64,000 bases of DNA from Gloeomargaritales cyanobacterium VI4D9 (GTDB lineage: Bacteria > Cyanobacteriota > Cyanobacteriia > Gloeomargaritales > Gloeomargaritaceae): the NCBI GenBank assembly GCA_927797885.1, contig OV696605.1, positions 1 through 64,000 on the forward strand, given 5' to 3'. How positions within the stretch are numbered: position 1 is the first letter of the stretch; every line of letters starts with the position of its first letter. The position numbers were made by a program, and so were the translations under genes. Below the pieces are notes generated by a model, which worked only from the letters and a program-made list of their open reading frames with translations, was not told where the DNA came from and ran no database searches. Of this stretch, positions 1 to 9,949 are shown piece after piece.

Positions 1-33
1 TCGTTCTCATATTTTGAATAAATAGAGGTGCCC
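1..33. mobile_element. End of an IS5-type element, cut by the window edge
   Basis: These 33 bases are the reverse complement of the left end of the IS at 14265-15507, base for base, including the terminal repeat AATAGAGGTGCCC that stops at 33. A second copy of this IS therefore lies just outside the window. Confidence 0.8.
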
Positions 34-315
34 TATTGTATAAGGCCGTAATAATAAACAATTGCTTGGATAGCACTACCCTTTTTTTGAAACAAATGCA
101 TTACTGGCAATGGCATTCATTCAGGGGATGGGAGCAGTTAAGAATTATAGTGATCGGGTATCATTGGGTTTCGTATTGCCCTGATTGTGAGGCATGGAAA
201 TAGATTGGCACGTCCTGGAATTAGGGATTTCTATGCGGGCACTTGGGCAGTATTCAGTAGGCAATTGTTACACTAAATTTATTCGCCAATATTGATTTTA
301 CTTGATGTCCTGCCG
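34..315. other. Intergenic region upstream of the cysteine desulfurase
   Basis: No convincing reading frame, RNA or repeat is visible between the IS end and the cysteine desulfurase start. The DNA is AT-richer than the genes that follow and presumably carries the promoter of that gene, but I cannot point to one. Confidence 0.4.
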
Positions 316-1464
316 ATGCGTCCCATTTATTTAGATTACCATGCCACGTCGCCGGTGGATGAGCGGGTTTGGCAGGCGATGATGCCCTATTGGCGGGAGA
401 TGTTTGGGAATCCGGCCAGCCGGGGGCATTCCTATGGTTGGGAGGCGCAGGCGGCGGTGGAATTGGCTCGGGAACAGGTGGCCGCCAGTCTGAACACCAC
501 GCCGGAGAGCATTATTTTCACCAGCGGGGCGACGGAGGCGAATAATCTGGCTATCAAAGGGGTGGCGGCGGCGCTCTACAGCCAAGGGCGACATATCCTG
601 ACCGTGCAAACGGAACACCGGGCGGTGCTGGAACCCTGCGGTTATCTGGAATCCCTGGGGTTTCGGGTCACCTATCTGCCGGTGGAGGCCGATGGGTTGG
701 TGGATGTGGAACGCCTGCGGGCGGCATTGCAACCGGATACGATTTTGGTCTCAGTGATGGCGGCCAATAATGAAATCGGGGTGCTTCAGCCTTTGGCGGC
801 CATCGGGGCGATCTGCCGGGAGCGGGGCATTTTATTTCATACGGATGCGGCGCAGGCGGTGGGGAAAATTCCCTTGGATATGCAGGCTCTGCCCATTGAT
901 TTGCTGTCCCTGACAGCCCATAAAATCGGTGGTCCCAAGGGGGTGGGTGCCCTGTTTGTCCGGCGGTCTGTCCCACTGGTGCCCCAATTGCACGGGGGCG
1001 CACAAGAACAGGGCTGGCGGGCGGGAACCTTAGCCGTTCCTTTGCTGGTGGGGTTGGGGGCGGCCTTGGCGTTGGCAACGGCGGAACGGGAGCGGGAACA
1101 GGCTCGATTGTTGACCCTGCGTACCCATCTCTGGCAGGAATTACAAAAGCTAGAGGATGTATTACTCAATGGGGTTTGGTCACCTCGGTTGGCGGGGAAT
1201 CTGAATGTGACATTTCTGGGGGTGAACGGGGCGGAACTGCATCGGCATTTACAACCTATTGTGGCGGTATCTTCCGGGTCGGCGTGTAGTACGGGGCAAC
1301 CCTCCCATGTGTTGCGGGCGTTGGGGCGGTCGGCGGCGCAGGCGGCAGGTTCCGTGCGGTTTGGCTTGGGGCGGGGAACTACGGAAACGGAAATTCAGCA
1401 GGTTGTCAATTATTTTCACGAAATCCTGCCCGGCTTGCGCCAGAAAAGTTATATTAGGACTTAA
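316..1464 (+). CDS. Cysteine desulfurase (IscS/NifS family)
   Basis: PLP enzyme that removes sulfur from cysteine to give alanine and an enzyme persulfide for Fe-S cluster and thio-cofactor assembly. Seen: the N-terminal IYLDYHATSP, the PLP lysine in SLTAHKIGGPKG near residue 205, and the catalytic cysteine in SSGSACSTG near residue 325. The length of 382 aa fits the IscS/NifS family. A TTG 24 bases upstream is in frame, but the ATG at 316 begins at the usual family N-terminus. The serine-flanked loop cysteine suggests the IscS-like group. It appears to be a single gene, so its in vivo partner is unknown. Confidence 0.93.
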   Translation: MRPIYLDYHATSPVDERVWQAMMPYWREMFGNPASRGHSYGWEAQAAVELAREQVAASLNTTPESIIFTSGATEANNLAIKGVAAALYSQGRHILTVQTEHRAVLEPCGYLESLGFRVTYLPVEADGLVDVERLRAALQPDTILVSVMAANNEIGVLQPLAAIGAICRERGILFHTDAAQAVGKIPLDMQALPIDLLSLTAHKIGGPKGVGALFVRRSVPLVPQLHGGAQEQGWRAGTLAVPLLVGLGAALALATAEREREQARLLTLRTHLWQELQKLEDVLLNGVWSPRLAGNLNVTFLGVNGAELHRHLQPIVAVSSGSACSTGQPSHVLRALGRSAAQAAGSVRFGLGRGTTETEIQQVVNYFHEILPGLRQKSYIRT

Positions 1465-1532
1465 TTGGACTTAATTCAAGACAAACTTTAAGTTTGGAAA
1501 TTGTTCTTCCCGATCCAGGTCTGGGGAAATGT

Positions 1533-1883
1533 ATGGTCAAACCGCCTGTATTAAATTACATGTTCCGCACCCGCCGGTATTGGGTGTTAGGGCTGTTGGT
1601 TTTGGCGGGGATGGCTTTGGCGGTGGGGTCGGGGGAGGTGCTGACGGGAAGTTCCGGTGGGATGCCCGTGACGACTTTGTTGGGCCTGTGGCCCCTGTGG
1701 TTGACTTTGGTACCGGCGGTGGCGGCGTTTGCCCTGGCGGCGAAGGGCATGGGTTGGGCACCGGATTGGGACGTTACCCTCGCTGGTCAGGCGTTTGTGG
1801 CCTACGGTTTGGTCGGGGCGGGGGTGCTGGGTTGGCTGTGGTATCGGCACCGGCAACGGCCACGGCGACCTCGGCAGGTGTAG
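1533..1883 (+). CDS. Small membrane protein, unrecognised
   Basis: About 116 residues with three hydrophobic stretches and a very basic C-terminus (RHRQRPRRPRQ), so probably a three-span inner or thylakoid membrane protein with a cytosolic tail. I do not recognise the family. The ATG at 1533 is preferred; another ATG lies at 1560 and a TTG at 1494. It sits between the cysteine desulfurase and the CHASE2 kinase on the same strand, 37 bases before the kinase start, so they may be co-transcribed. GC-rich DNA gives open frames by chance here, but the hydrophobic pattern favours a real gene. Confidence 0.5.
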   Translation: MVKPPVLNYMFRTRRYWVLGLLVLAGMALAVGSGEVLTGSSGGMPVTTLLGLWPLWLTLVPAVAAFALAAKGMGWAPDWDVTLAGQAFVAYGLVGAGVLGWLWYRHRQRPRRPRQV

Positions 1884-1920
1884 GATTGAGCCGCCAAGCG
1901 GTGGGGGGGGCGGCCTGGGG

Positions 1921-4059
1921 GTGAAACGAATTGACCGACAACATTGGCTGAGGGCGGGCTTGGCGGGCTTTATCAGCACCGCTCTGGTTCTCTTGGTGCG
2001 GGGGTGGGGCGGCTTAGAGGCGGTGGATTTGTGGAGCTATGACCTGTGGTTACGGGGGCAACCCGCACCCAGTCAGGATGAGCGATTCCTAGTGGTGCTG
2101 GTCACGGATGCGGATTTGGTGCGCTTGAAGCAGGATCAGGTCACCCTTGCCACGCTACAAACGCTGTTGTTCCGGCTGGCGGAACTGCGCCCCCGGGTGG
2201 TGGGGTTTGCCCTGGACACGGCATTCACGGTGCCCCAGGGGCAGACGGTGGCATCGGAATTGATGGCGGCGAATGTACCGGTGGTGGTGGGTTGCGCTCC
2301 GTCCGTGTCCTGGGAACCCTTCGGGACGCTGCCCACTTTGGTCACTCGCACGGGGGTGACCCAGACCGCCAGTACCTACCTGCCGGGGGATGGCCGCAGT
2401 GGGGTGGTGCGGCGTTATCCCTTGGGGGGCATCATCCCAGCGGGCAGTACCGTAGCTTGTCAACCCGGCCATTCCCTAGGGCTGTTGGTGGCGGCAAACT
2501 ATTTGGCACTCCAGGGCATCATCCCCCGGTTGGAGGGGCAAACCCTGCATTTGGGTCGGGGGCAGTGGCGACCGTTACAGGCTCATAGTGGTCCCTACCA
2601 AGGACGGCGGGTGCAGGGCTGGCAGATGCTTCTGCGTCCCGACCCCATTCCCCTGGAGGAAATCACCCTGTCCCAAGCGTTGCACACCCTCACCGCCGAC
2701 CAGGTGCAGGGACGGGTGGTGCTGGTGGGGGAGCAACTCGAGGCCAACGGGCAACCCTGGTTGCCAACCCCCAAGGGACAACGGCAACCCCAAATCCGTT
2801 TCCATGCCCAGGCGGTGGCGCAAATCCTGGATCAGGCCGTCAGTGGTCAGGGGGGGATTAACTATTTGTCGGAACCCTGGGAATCCCTGTGGATTGGGGT
2901 TTGGGGGCTTTTGGGGGTGGCACTGGTGGGGTATGGCCGCCGCATCCTCTGGCTGGGGATCGGGGGTACCGGGGTGATGGTTTTGGTGTGGGTGTTGAGC
3001 AGTGCCACCTGGCTACCCCTGGCCGCCCCTCTACTGGTGTGGGGCTTGGTTCTAAGTGCGGCTCCTTGGACTGCCCACCGGCGGCCTCCGTGTCCCGTTC
3101 CCCCACCCCCGGAGGGCACAACCCAACCGAGCATTCCCAGGGGAAATTTTGCCGATTCTGGGCAACAGTGGGAGGGAGTGGCGGTGGGGGAAGGCGGCCG
3201 CTATCTCCTGCAACGGCATTTGGGGGGTGGAGGGATGGGGGATGTATTTCTGGCCCTCGACCAGCATTTACGCAAACCGGTGGCGGTGAAAATCCTCACC
3301 CGTCTGCCCAAGGAAGCAACCCACGGGGAGCAGAGCATTCGTCGCTTCCAACGGGAAATTACCGTGACCGCCCAAATCAACAGCATCCACATCGTCCAGG
3401 TCAGTGACAGCGGGGTGATTCAGAATGAGGTGCCCTTCTACGTTATGGAATACCTGCGGGGGCAGAGTTTGGGAAGCCTCATTCGCCAGGAAGCACCCCT
3501 ACCGGTTTCCCGCACCGTTGCCATCTTGACCCAGGTGTGTGCGGGCTTACAAGTGGCTCATAGTCATAACATTGTGCATCGGGATTTGAAACCGGATAAT
3601 ATTTTTGTCCTCCCCGGTGCCTTGGGGGAAGAATTGGTGAAAATTTTGGATTTTGGCATCGCCCGGGTGATCCAGGAGACGGAATCCGCCACCCAACTGA
3701 CCGCCGTGGGCAGTTTTTTGGGCACCTACCGCTACGCCTCTCCGGAACAGTGCGATGGCCGGGCTCGCCTGGCCGACCAACGGGCGGACATCTACAGCCT
3801 GGGGTTGATTGCCTACGAAATGCTAACGGGCACCAACCCCTTCGGTGTCGGAGAAAACAGCCACCGCCAACAGTGGCTGAGGTGCCATGTGCAGATGGAG
3901 CCGATTCCCATCCTGAACCAACCCTTTGGGGGGCACATCCCGGCGGGTCTGGCCAAGGTAGTCATGGCCTGTCTGGCAAAAAAGCCCTCGGAACGTTACC
4001 CGGATGCGGGCAGTCTGGCACAAGCCCTCCAGGATTTTACCGAAGTATTCCAGCCCTAG
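1921..4059 (+). CDS. CHASE2-domain serine/threonine protein kinase
   Basis: Membrane receptor kinase of 712 aa. Residues 10-30 form a first membrane span, followed by an extracytoplasmic CHASE2 sensor region of about 300 residues (starts [15 protein letters not shown]), three clustered membrane spans (about 320-380), then a cytosolic Hanks-type kinase domain. Kinase motifs seen: glycine loop [13 protein letters not shown] lysine, HRDLKPDN catalytic loop, DFGIAR, and SPEQ in the activation region, so it should be active. The start is a GTG at 1921; the upstream in-frame stretch is shadow coding of the previous gene. The ligand is unknown. Its stop codon overlaps the proA stop on the other strand in a shared CTAG. 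Confidence 0.9.
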   Translation: MKRIDRQHWLRAGLAGFISTALVLLVRGWGGLEAVDLWSYDLWLRGQPAPSQDERFLVVLVTDADLVRLKQDQVTLATLQTLLFRLAELRPRVVGFALDTAFTVPQGQTVASELMAANVPVVVGCAPSVSWEPFGTLPTLVTRTGVTQTASTYLPGDGRSGVVRRYPLGGIIPAGSTVACQPGHSLGLLVAANYLALQGIIPRLEGQTLHLGRGQWRPLQAHSGPYQGRRVQGWQMLLRPDPIPLEEITLSQALHTLTADQVQGRVVLVGEQLEANGQPWLPTPKGQRQPQIRFHAQAVAQILDQAVSGQGGINYLSEPWESLWIGVWGLLGVALVGYGRRILWLGIGGTGVMVLVWVLSSATWLPLAAPLLVWGLVLSAAPWTAHRRPPCPVPPPPEGTTQPSIPRGNFADSGQQWEGVAVGEGGRYLLQRHLGGGGMGDVFLALDQHLRKPVAVKILTRLPKEATHGEQSIRRFQREITVTAQINSIHIVQVSDSGVIQNEVPFYVMEYLRGQSLGSLIRQEAPLPVSRTVAILTQVCAGLQVAHSHNIVHRDLKPDNIFVLPGALGEELVKILDFGIARVIQETESATQLTAVGSFLGTYRYASPEQCDGRARLADQRADIYSLGLIAYEMLTGTNPFGVGENSHRQQWLRCHVQMEPIPILNQPFGGHIPAGLAKVVMACLAKKPSERYPDAGSLAQALQDFTEVFQP

Positions 4060-5351
4060 AGCGGCAAATCCCGATGGGTGAAACGTTTCGCCTGGGAACC
4101 ACTGTAGGTCGCCACCACCTGCCCATTCCCCCACAACCGATATTTATAGGTCACCAACCCCTCCAACCCCACCGGTCCCCGGGGCGGCAAGCGTTGGGTG
4201 CTGATCCCCACCTCCGCCCCAAACCCGTAGCGAAACCCATCCGCAAACCGGGTGGAACAGTTGTGATACACCCCGGCGGCATCCACCTCCGCCATAAACT
4301 GCGCCGCCGCTTGGGGGTTCGTGGTGGCAATCGCCTCCGTATGCCCCGAACCGTAGGTATTGATGTGGGCAATGGCCGCCTCCAGGGAATCCACCACCCG
4401 GATCGCCAGAATTAAATCCAGATATTCCGTGTGCCAATCCGCTTCCGTGGCCGGAGCGACGGGGATAATTTTTTGCGTGGCCTCATCCCCCCGCAGTTTC
4501 ACCCCCTTCGCCACCAGCGCCGCCGCACAGGGGGGCAAAAATTCAGCGGCAATCCCCCGATGCACCAGCAGGGTCTCAATCGCATTACAGGCCGCCGGGT
4601 ATTGGGTCTTGCTGTCCACCGCCAAAGCAATCGCCTGGGGAATATCCACTTGCTGGTCAATGTACAGATGGCACAACCCGTCCGCATGACCCAACACCGG
4701 AATCCGGGAATGTTCTTGAATATGGCGCACAAAGGCATTGGAACCCCTGGGGATCAACAGATTCACATAGTCATCCAAGGCTAACAACTGTTGAATTTCC
4801 GCCCTCGTGGTGAGCAACTGCACCGCTTGCGGGGGAATGGCCGTTCCCTCTAACCCAGCGTGAATCGCCCGCACCAACACCTGACAGGAATGGGTCGCCT
4901 CCTGCCCCCCCTTGAGGATCACCGCATTGCCCGACTTGAGTGCCAAGGCCGTAATTTGGATCACCGCCTCCGGGCGCGCCTCAAAAATCACCCCCACCAC
5001 CCCCAACGGACAGGTGACCCGCTCCAGGATCAAACCCGCATCCAATTCCCGATGCAGTTGCCGTTGCCCCACCGGGTCAGGTAAATTCCGCACATCCCGC
5101 ACCCCTTGGATATTGCTGGCTAATTTATCTGGGGACAATTTCAGCCGTTGCAACAACGCCGGTGCCAACCCTTCCTTTTGGGAACGCTCCATGTCCTCCC
5201 GGTTGGCCGCCAAAATTTCCGCCTGATGCGCCTGTAATGCCTCTGTGATCCCCACCAACGCCTGATTTTTCGTAGCCGTATCCAGCCTCACCAACCGTTG
5301 CGCCGCCTGACGAGCTTGCTGGGCAATCTGGAGCAATTCGGGAGCCACCAT
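4056..5351 (-). CDS. proA: Gamma-glutamyl phosphate reductase
   Basis: Second step of proline synthesis: NADPH-dependent reduction of gamma-glutamyl phosphate to glutamate semialdehyde. At 431 aa it matches the family length. The catalytic cysteine lies in [12 protein letters not shown], and the [16 protein letters not shown] and [18 protein letters not shown] blocks are typical of ProA. The ATG start at 5351 has only a weak ribosome binding site. No proB is adjacent, as is common in cyanobacteria. It converges on the CHASE2 kinase gene with a 4-base overlap of the stop codons. Confidence 0.95.
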   Translation of the reverse strand: MVAPELLQIAQQARQAAQRLVRLDTATKNQALVGITEALQAHQAEILAANREDMERSQKEGLAPALLQRLKLSPDKLASNIQGVRDVRNLPDPVGQRQLHRELDAGLILERVTCPLGVVGVIFEARPEAVIQITALALKSGNAVILKGGQEATHSCQVLVRAIHAGLEGTAIPPQAVQLLTTRAEIQQLLALDDYVNLLIPRGSNAFVRHIQEHSRIPVLGHADGLCHLYIDQQVDIPQAIALAVDSKTQYPAACNAIETLLVHRGIAAEFLPPCAAALVAKGVKLRGDEATQKIIPVAPATEADWHTEYLDLILAIRVVDSLEAAIAHINTYGSGHTEAIATTNPQAAAQFMAEVDAAGVYHNCSTRFADGFRYGFGAEVGISTQRLPPRGPVGLEGLVTYKYRLWGNGQVVATYSGSQAKRFTHRDLPL

Positions 5352-5553
5352 AAGGAGAAGCTAACTTCAAGGTGATGCCATTTTAACAACAACCGCCTGG
5401 GGGGTCATCCTCAAAAACCTGATCTTGTCCTTAGAAATTTGCCCCAGAAATTATCATTGAAACTTAGAACAACGGTCGTATGGGGTATGAGCCGTCTTGG
5501 TTTTTGTAAACATTTATTTTGGTGATTGGGTGGGGGTGAAATGGTTTTCTTAG

Positions 5554-5640
5554 CACTTCTAAAAATGGAGCGCAGGGCACCGCCTCGTTCTTGGTTCTGG
5601 AGAATTGCGGTGCGTTGAATGCCTTCGGCACGCAGTTTAA
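5554..5640 (+). repeat. Degenerate copy of repeat family A
   Basis: Contains the family core: a CGCAGGGCACCGCC stretch, then a TTGGTTCTGG block and a GCCTTCGGCACGCA block, as in the better copies at 8404 and 48277. The terminal inverted repeats are not recognisable, so this is a decayed copy. A 68-codon frame across it on the minus strand is not believed to be a gene. Confidence 0.6.
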
Positions 5641-5757
5641 CGGGTAGGATTCCCCTATGGGCAACTTCAAAAATTACGTTGCAGGAGTGTAACCCCCGTC
5701 TTTAGTTCTCGATAGTATGAGGAGCGAGATAACCTTCCAGTGATGCCAATAAACGAT

Positions 5758-5876
5758 GGGCACCTTTGCTAATTCATGGCTATTGAGAATAACCCCCACA
5801 TTTGATAATTACCAGCGGGGGAATCTGGCTTTCAGACCCGCTGTGTAAGTACAAAAATCAACAAATGAAGGTGGCC
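5758..5876 (+). repeat. MITE of repeat family B (IS5-type ends)
   Basis: Begins GGGCACC and ends in a degenerate GGTGGCC. It holds the family core ATTCATGGCTATTGAGAATA and a GTGTAAGTACAAAAATCA block near the right end. The ends resemble the terminal repeat of the IS5-type element at 14265-15507. Its right end abuts the ndhL stop codon. Other copies: 36735 and 59557, with a right-end fragment at 48228. Confidence 0.65.
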
Positions 5877-6086
5877 TTAGGGCAAGGAACGGGGTTGATT
5901 CCGAAAATTGAGCAAGGGTCCCCACAGCAGTAAGCCGGGGAAAAAGAAAAACACCAGAAAATACATAAACGCCCGCTCCAAGGAACTGGCCACATACCAG
6001 CGTTTGTTGAGATAAAAATAAGTAGCCAGGGAGAATACCATTAAATAAGCAACAGCCAAACCACCGTACAAAATTAGGACATCCAT
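5877..6086 (-). CDS. ndhL: NAD(P)H-quinone oxidoreductase subunit L (NDH-1)
   Basis: 69-residue subunit of the cyanobacterial and plastid-type NDH-1 complex, which works in respiration and cyclic electron flow in the thylakoid. Two membrane spans flank the strongly conserved YFYLNKRWYVASSLERAFMY block, followed by a phenylalanine-rich span ending GPLLNFR. Length fits NdhL. Its start lies only 17 bases from the start of the divergent gene at 6104, so the two promoters must be very compact or overlap with coding DNA. Confidence 0.92.
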   Translation of the reverse strand: MDVLILYGGLAVAYLMVFSLATYFYLNKRWYVASSLERAFMYFLVFFFFPGLLLWGPLLNFRNQPRSLP

Positions 6087-6103
6087 CGCTTTACTCCACC
6101 CTA

Positions 6104-7450
6104 ATGTGTGTATCTAGGCTCTATCTTAATGCCTGCGTGGGCGCAATGCTGATTTGGGCTACCACCGCCCCACCCCTCCAGGGACAACCCCAACCCCTGG
6201 CCACCCAAGCCGCCCGTCAGGAGCAACTAGCACGGGAACGGCAACGCGTGCAACCCCAGCACTACGACCGCCGCCGTTACCCCCTCACGCCAGACTGGGA
6301 AACCCATTGGCGGCGACTCCTGTGGGCAACCGCTTTGCAACAACCCCAACACCCCGATGTCTTCCAGGCATTGCGTGACATTTTGGGACGTTCCCGGGCG
6401 CAACATCCCACCCCCACCGAAACCAAAATCATTACCCAAGCCCTGCAAGTCAGTAATTTGTACATCCGGCAGTATCCGGCGACCCGTCCCCAACTCCAAG
6501 CCAGTTTGACACAGGTGGTGCAGACCAGCCCCCATCCCCGGTGGGTAGCCCTGGCGTTGAATGCCCTCGTTCGCAGTGGTAGCCTCACCCCGGCGCAGAC
6601 CAGCCAATGGCTCGCCCAAACCCGCCAGCGGTTTCCCCAGCCTCCTGACCTGTTGGCAATCGTACTCCAAGAACTGGCGCAAACGCCGTTACCCCTGCCG
6701 CCCCTATCGGAACTCTTGGCCTGGCAAGCCCAACCCGGCGAGATGCAACTTTATGTATTTTGTCGCACCAATCGCTGGCAACCCTGTACCTTCATTGTCA
6801 AAGATTACCAGGGGGAATTTTATCGGGAAGGGGAGCAATTGTGGTCACGGCAACTCCTGTTGCAATCGGTGTATGGGTTGGATTGGGCGTTTACCTACGG
6901 CCAGACCCCCCAGGGTTTGCAACGGGTTGCAGGCTTTACGGCCACCCGTCCGGGAGAGCTATTTCGTGCCTACGGGCAGTTTCCCCTGGTGAAATTATTT
7001 TTACCGTTGGAGGCGGGCGCGCCGGAGTTTTTCCCTGGGGAACCGGCGCCGACCCTGGCGGCTTACCAGGAACGATTGCCCCCCAGTTGGCGGGATTATG
7101 CCCCGTTGCACCAGAGCTACTATGCGGGGCGGTTGGGGCGGGGGTTACTGCGGATTCATGGCACGGGGGATGCGCCGGAATTGTTCACCCGGCCGGCGGG
7201 GGTGGAGCACCAATGGAACCCGGCTTTGGGGTGTTTGACCGCCCTGGAATTGTACACGCCCCAAGGGGAATTGCACCGGGGGGATATGGGGGACATTCTG
7301 CGGGTGCTAGACCAGGCGAGTGGGGGCACCCGGTTGGGCTATCTGCTGGTGGTGGAACTGCCGGACTCGGTGCCGATGACTGCGGGAACCGGATGGTTGG
7401 ACGCTTATTTAGAGGGTTTAGCGGGACTGCCAGGGCGTGCCCGCCCCTAG
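6104..7450 (+). CDS. Exported protein, function unknown
   Basis: 448 aa. An N-terminal signal peptide (about residues 1-27, ending near LQGQ) implies export to the periplasm or lumen. The middle is helical and rich in Q, P and L. The C-terminal third has an IHGTGDAPELF segment and, further on, NPALGCLTALEL. The spacing of a His-Gly and a Gly-Cys motif is reminiscent of L,D-transpeptidase (YkuD) active sites, but the usual SxGC motif is altered, so this is only a hint. The ATG at 6104 is chosen because it gives a full signal peptide. It may be a conserved cyanobacterial hypothetical. Confidence 0.75.
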   Translation: MCVSRLYLNACVGAMLIWATTAPPLQGQPQPLATQAARQEQLARERQRVQPQHYDRRRYPLTPDWETHWRRLLWATALQQPQHPDVFQALRDILGRSRAQHPTPTETKIITQALQVSNLYIRQYPATRPQLQASLTQVVQTSPHPRWVALALNALVRSGSLTPAQTSQWLAQTRQRFPQPPDLLAIVLQELAQTPLPLPPLSELLAWQAQPGEMQLYVFCRTNRWQPCTFIVKDYQGEFYREGEQLWSRQLLLQSVYGLDWAFTYGQTPQGLQRVAGFTATRPGELFRAYGQFPLVKLFLPLEAGAPEFFPGEPAPTLAAYQERLPPSWRDYAPLHQSYYAGRLGRGLLRIHGTGDAPELFTRPAGVEHQWNPALGCLTALELYTPQGELHRGDMGDILRVLDQASGGTRLGYLLVVELPDSVPMTAGTGWLDAYLEGLAGLPGRARP

Positions 7451-7462
7451 CTTTATTTACAT

Positions 7463-8401
7463 TTGTTTACAATAGGGTTACAGAGGGTTACAATCACGCA
7501 ATCGGCGGGGTCGTTTGTGGTCTGGCGGGGGGAATGGGCGGCACTGGGGGCGGCGTTTCTGTGGGCTTGTATGTCCCGGATTTATGCCCGTTGGGGGAAG
7601 GTGTTTCCGCCCCTGTTGTTGAATTGGTTGAAGGGAATTTTGGCGTTGGGGATGTTTGCCCTCACCTTGGCGTGGCGGGGGGAATGGTGGCCGCCGGTGG
7701 GGGGGTGGCCGCTAGTGGGCTTGGCGTTGAGTGGCCTTTTGGGAATTGGGGTGGGGGATACGGCGTTTTTTGCCGCTTTGAATTCCCTGGGGGTGCAACG
7801 GACGCTCCTGATGGATACCCTGTCGCCCATGTTGGTGACGGTGTTGGCGTGGGTGACCCTGGGGGAAGATATTCAATTGGTGCAGTTGGGGGGCATGGTG
7901 CTGACGGTGACCGGGGTGGCGGTGGTGGTGACGGAACGCCCGGTGAGTGTGCGGGAGCGGTTTCACCTATGGCCGGGGCTGGGGTGGGGGGGAATTTTTG
8001 CCCTGTCCCAGGCGGCGGGGGTGGTGCTGTCCCGCTGGGCATTGGTGGATTCCCCGGTCACGCCCCTGTGGAGTACGACGATTCGCCTGTCGGCGGGGGT
8101 GTTGGTGTTGGGATTGGGGGTGACCCGCCCGGTGTGTCGTCCGGGTTGGCGGACGATTGTGCAGCAACCGAGTTGGCTGTGGGGTTTGGCGGGAACGGCG
8201 TTTTTGAGTACCTATGTGGGGATTTGGTTGCAACAAACGGCTTTGAAATGGGCACCGGCGGGGATTGCCCAAACCTTGAGTAGCACCAGTCCCCTGTTTG
8301 CCCTGTTGTTAGCGTACTGGGCGGGGGAACGGGTGAGCAGGCGGGCTTGGTTGGGGGTGGCGGTGGCGTTAATCGGTTGTTGGTGCCTGTTTCAGGTGTA
8401 G
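7463..8401 (+). CDS. EamA-family (DMT superfamily) transporter
   Basis: About 312 aa with ten hydrophobic spans in two homologous EamA halves. Typical features are GIGVGDTAFFAAL in the first half, and LSTYVGIWLQQTALK followed by SSTSPLFALLLAY in the second. Such proteins export metabolites or amino acids across the inner membrane; the substrate cannot be read from sequence. The start is uncertain: TTG at 7463, or GTG at 7517, which begins just before the first span. A family A repeat follows directly. Confidence 0.85.
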   Translation: MFTIGLQRVTITQSAGSFVVWRGEWAALGAAFLWACMSRIYARWGKVFPPLLLNWLKGILALGMFALTLAWRGEWWPPVGGWPLVGLALSGLLGIGVGDTAFFAALNSLGVQRTLLMDTLSPMLVTVLAWVTLGEDIQLVQLGGMVLTVTGVAVVVTERPVSVRERFHLWPGLGWGGIFALSQAAGVVLSRWALVDSPVTPLWSTTIRLSAGVLVLGLGVTRPVCRPGWRTIVQQPSWLWGLAGTAFLSTYVGIWLQQTALKWAPAGIAQTLSSTSPLFALLLAYWAGERVSRRAWLGVAVALIGCWCLFQV

Positions 8402-8403
8402 AT

Positions 8404-8528
8404 GTAAAAAATGGAACAGGGTCGCAGGGGCACCGCCCCCGTAAAAGAAGCACCTGCGGTGTATGGTTCTGAAAAATTTTTGTATGCCTACGGCACGCAA
8501 GCTAATGAAAATCAAGTAGGATTGCTAT
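8404..8528 (+). repeat. MITE of repeat family A
   Basis: Contains the GC hairpin core GGGGCACCGCCCCCG, a TGGTTCTG block, a CTACGGCACGCAAGCTAATG block, and the right end AGTAGGATTGCTAT. The left terminal repeat is eroded. The IS4-type element begins at the next base, so the IS probably landed at or next to the repeat end. Confidence 0.75.
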
Positions 8529-9636
8529 CAGAAGTGTTGAAAGGTAGGTAAAGGCAGAAAAAGAGGGGTCAAAATATGGTATTCTAATTCATATAAACCA
8601 AAACATGAAACAACTATGAAATTCAATTCTTTTCCCGGGATTGTCAAATTTTTACTCAAAGACCTGCCAACTAATGATTATCCAGTTCTAAATTCTCGCT
8701 TATTTTGTTCAATCTGGTTTGCTGGCATTTTAGACAAAGGAATCAACAGTTTACGGGACTTATTTTACCAATTAAATCATGCGGGCATTAAGGTTGACTT
8801 ATCCACGTTTTCTAAGGCGAACAAGACAAGAGACCCACAAATTTTTATGCATCTTTATCATAAATTATTGCATTATATTGAGGAAGCTCATCCTGAAAAG
8901 AGGTTGGTTTTATGTCCTTTTGATGCTACCGTAATACCGCTGATGAGTAAGTTATTTTGGCTCCAAGGCTATCGCCAAGTAAAGTTAATAACCACTTTGA
9001 ATCAAGATACGAAATCTACTGGTCATTTAATTGTTAGTCCTGGACAGGCACATGAGATTAATTTTGGTGAAGATATTGTGAAAATGCTACCGGAAAATGG
9101 AGTCGCAGTCGGGGATAGAGGGTTTTGCAGTCACAAAGTATTTGAACAATTTATCGAAAATGATGCCCTTTTTATTATCCGTATTAAGTCGAATTGGAAA
9201 TGGGATGAAAACTATCATATCACCACAGAACGAGGTAAGGCGAGAGTAGTTTGTTTTGGCAATGTTCAACAGAAAGTAGACTATTATTTAGCTACCAATA
9301 TTCCTGAGGATGTAATGAGTAATGAAGAGATAGGGGAAGCCTATAGACAACGCTGGGCGATAGAGGTACTATGGAAATTTCTAAAGATGAACTTAAAGCT
9401 CGATAAAATGATGAGTAAAAATTTGAATGGAATTACCATTCAAATTTATGTAATTTTAATAGTTTACTTGATATTGCAACTGTTAAAAGTTCCACGGATG
9501 TACGGAAGTAAATTGGCAGATAAGTTCCGATATATACAAATCTTAATACGGCAGGAGTGGAATTTTGTCCATTGGCTCAATCGGGTCGTCCCACGCCTAA
9601 ATATGTAAAGTTTTATTGCAGGATTCAACACTTGTG
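8529..9636 (+). mobile_element. IS4-family insertion sequence
   Basis: About 1.1 kb containing one transposase gene. The proposed ends are the inverted pair CAGAAGTGTTGAA (8529-8541) and TTCAACACTTGTG (9624-9636), matching at 12 of 13 positions. I could not find a convincing target duplication. The right end lies inside an attC site whose left half is missing, so the insertion or a later deletion removed the start of the cassette array. Confidence 0.6.
8616..9608 (+). CDS. IS4-family transposase
   Basis: 330-aa DDE transposase. Seen: the first aspartate in FDATVIPL, the second in AVGDRGF, and the glutamate in the IS4 signature Y-x2-R-x3-E-x6-K, present as YRQRWAIEVLWKFLK. It appears full length and intact. 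Its low GC and codon choice differ from the neighbouring backbone genes. Confidence 0.9.
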   Translation: MKFNSFPGIVKFLLKDLPTNDYPVLNSRLFCSIWFAGILDKGINSLRDLFYQLNHAGIKVDLSTFSKANKTRDPQIFMHLYHKLLHYIEEAHPEKRLVLCPFDATVIPLMSKLFWLQGYRQVKLITTLNQDTKSTGHLIVSPGQAHEINFGEDIVKMLPENGVAVGDRGFCSHKVFEQFIENDALFIIRIKSNWKWDENYHITTERGKARVVCFGNVQQKVDYYLATNIPEDVMSNEEIGEAYRQRWAIEVLWKFLKMNLKLDKMMSKNLNGITIQIYVILIVYLILQLLKVPRMYGSKLADKFRYIQILIRQEWNFVHWLNRVVPRLNM

Positions 9637-9639
9637 CCC

Positions 9640-9699
9640 AGTATTATATTCTGAGCAGTTTCTAAAGCTGTTGGTAGCAGGTGAGCTAAGCCGTTATGT
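9640..9699 (+). other. Truncated attC site (right half)
   Basis: Matches the right half of the 86-bp attC family: CTGAGCAGTTTC..., then GGTAGCAGGTGAGCTAAGCC and the core GTTATGT at 9693-9699. The left core is missing at the IS end. This is the first recognisable site of the array. Confidence 0.7.
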
Positions 9700-9792
9700 T
9701 GCCAGCGCCCAAGTCGTGCTTAGTCAAGGTTGTTGGTGAAGGGGCGCTGGAGTCGGTGGGTAGTGGAGGCGACCCGTACAAAAATTTACACA
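9700..9792 (+). other. ORF-less integron cassette body, copy 1
   Basis: About 93 bases between two attC sites with no reading frame. It begins TGCCAGCGCCC and has the complementary arm GGGGCGCTGG about 30 bases on, so a transcript could fold a long-range stem. Near-identical bodies occur at 12352-12444 (two differences seen) and 13391-13483. Confidence 0.7.
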
Positions 9793-9878
9793 ACATAACA
9801 AGTCGCTGCACCTGACCTGATGCTACACTTTGAGCAGTTTCCTAAGCTACTGGTAGCAGGTGAGCTTAGCCGTTATAC
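9793..9878 (+). other. attC recombination site
   Basis: 86 bp from the left core ACATAAC to the right core GTTATAC. Inner imperfect inverted arms are present: AGTCGCTGCACCTG on the left pairs with GCAGGTGAGCTTAG-type sequence on the right. This is the layout of integron cassette sites. Confidence 0.85.
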
Positions 9879-9949
9879 TGCTGGGCTGTCGGTAGGGCGC
9901 AGCCGCAAGGTTATCAGTTGGGCGATACAAGACTTAATCTAAAATCAGC

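Noticed and set aside
5464-5670. A 68-codon minus-strand frame
   Set aside because: It lies over a degenerate family A repeat and has no protein-like features.
6760-8283. A 507-codon + frame
   Set aside because: Gly/Val-rich shadow of two better-supported genes (6104-7450 and the EamA transporter) in GC-rich DNA.
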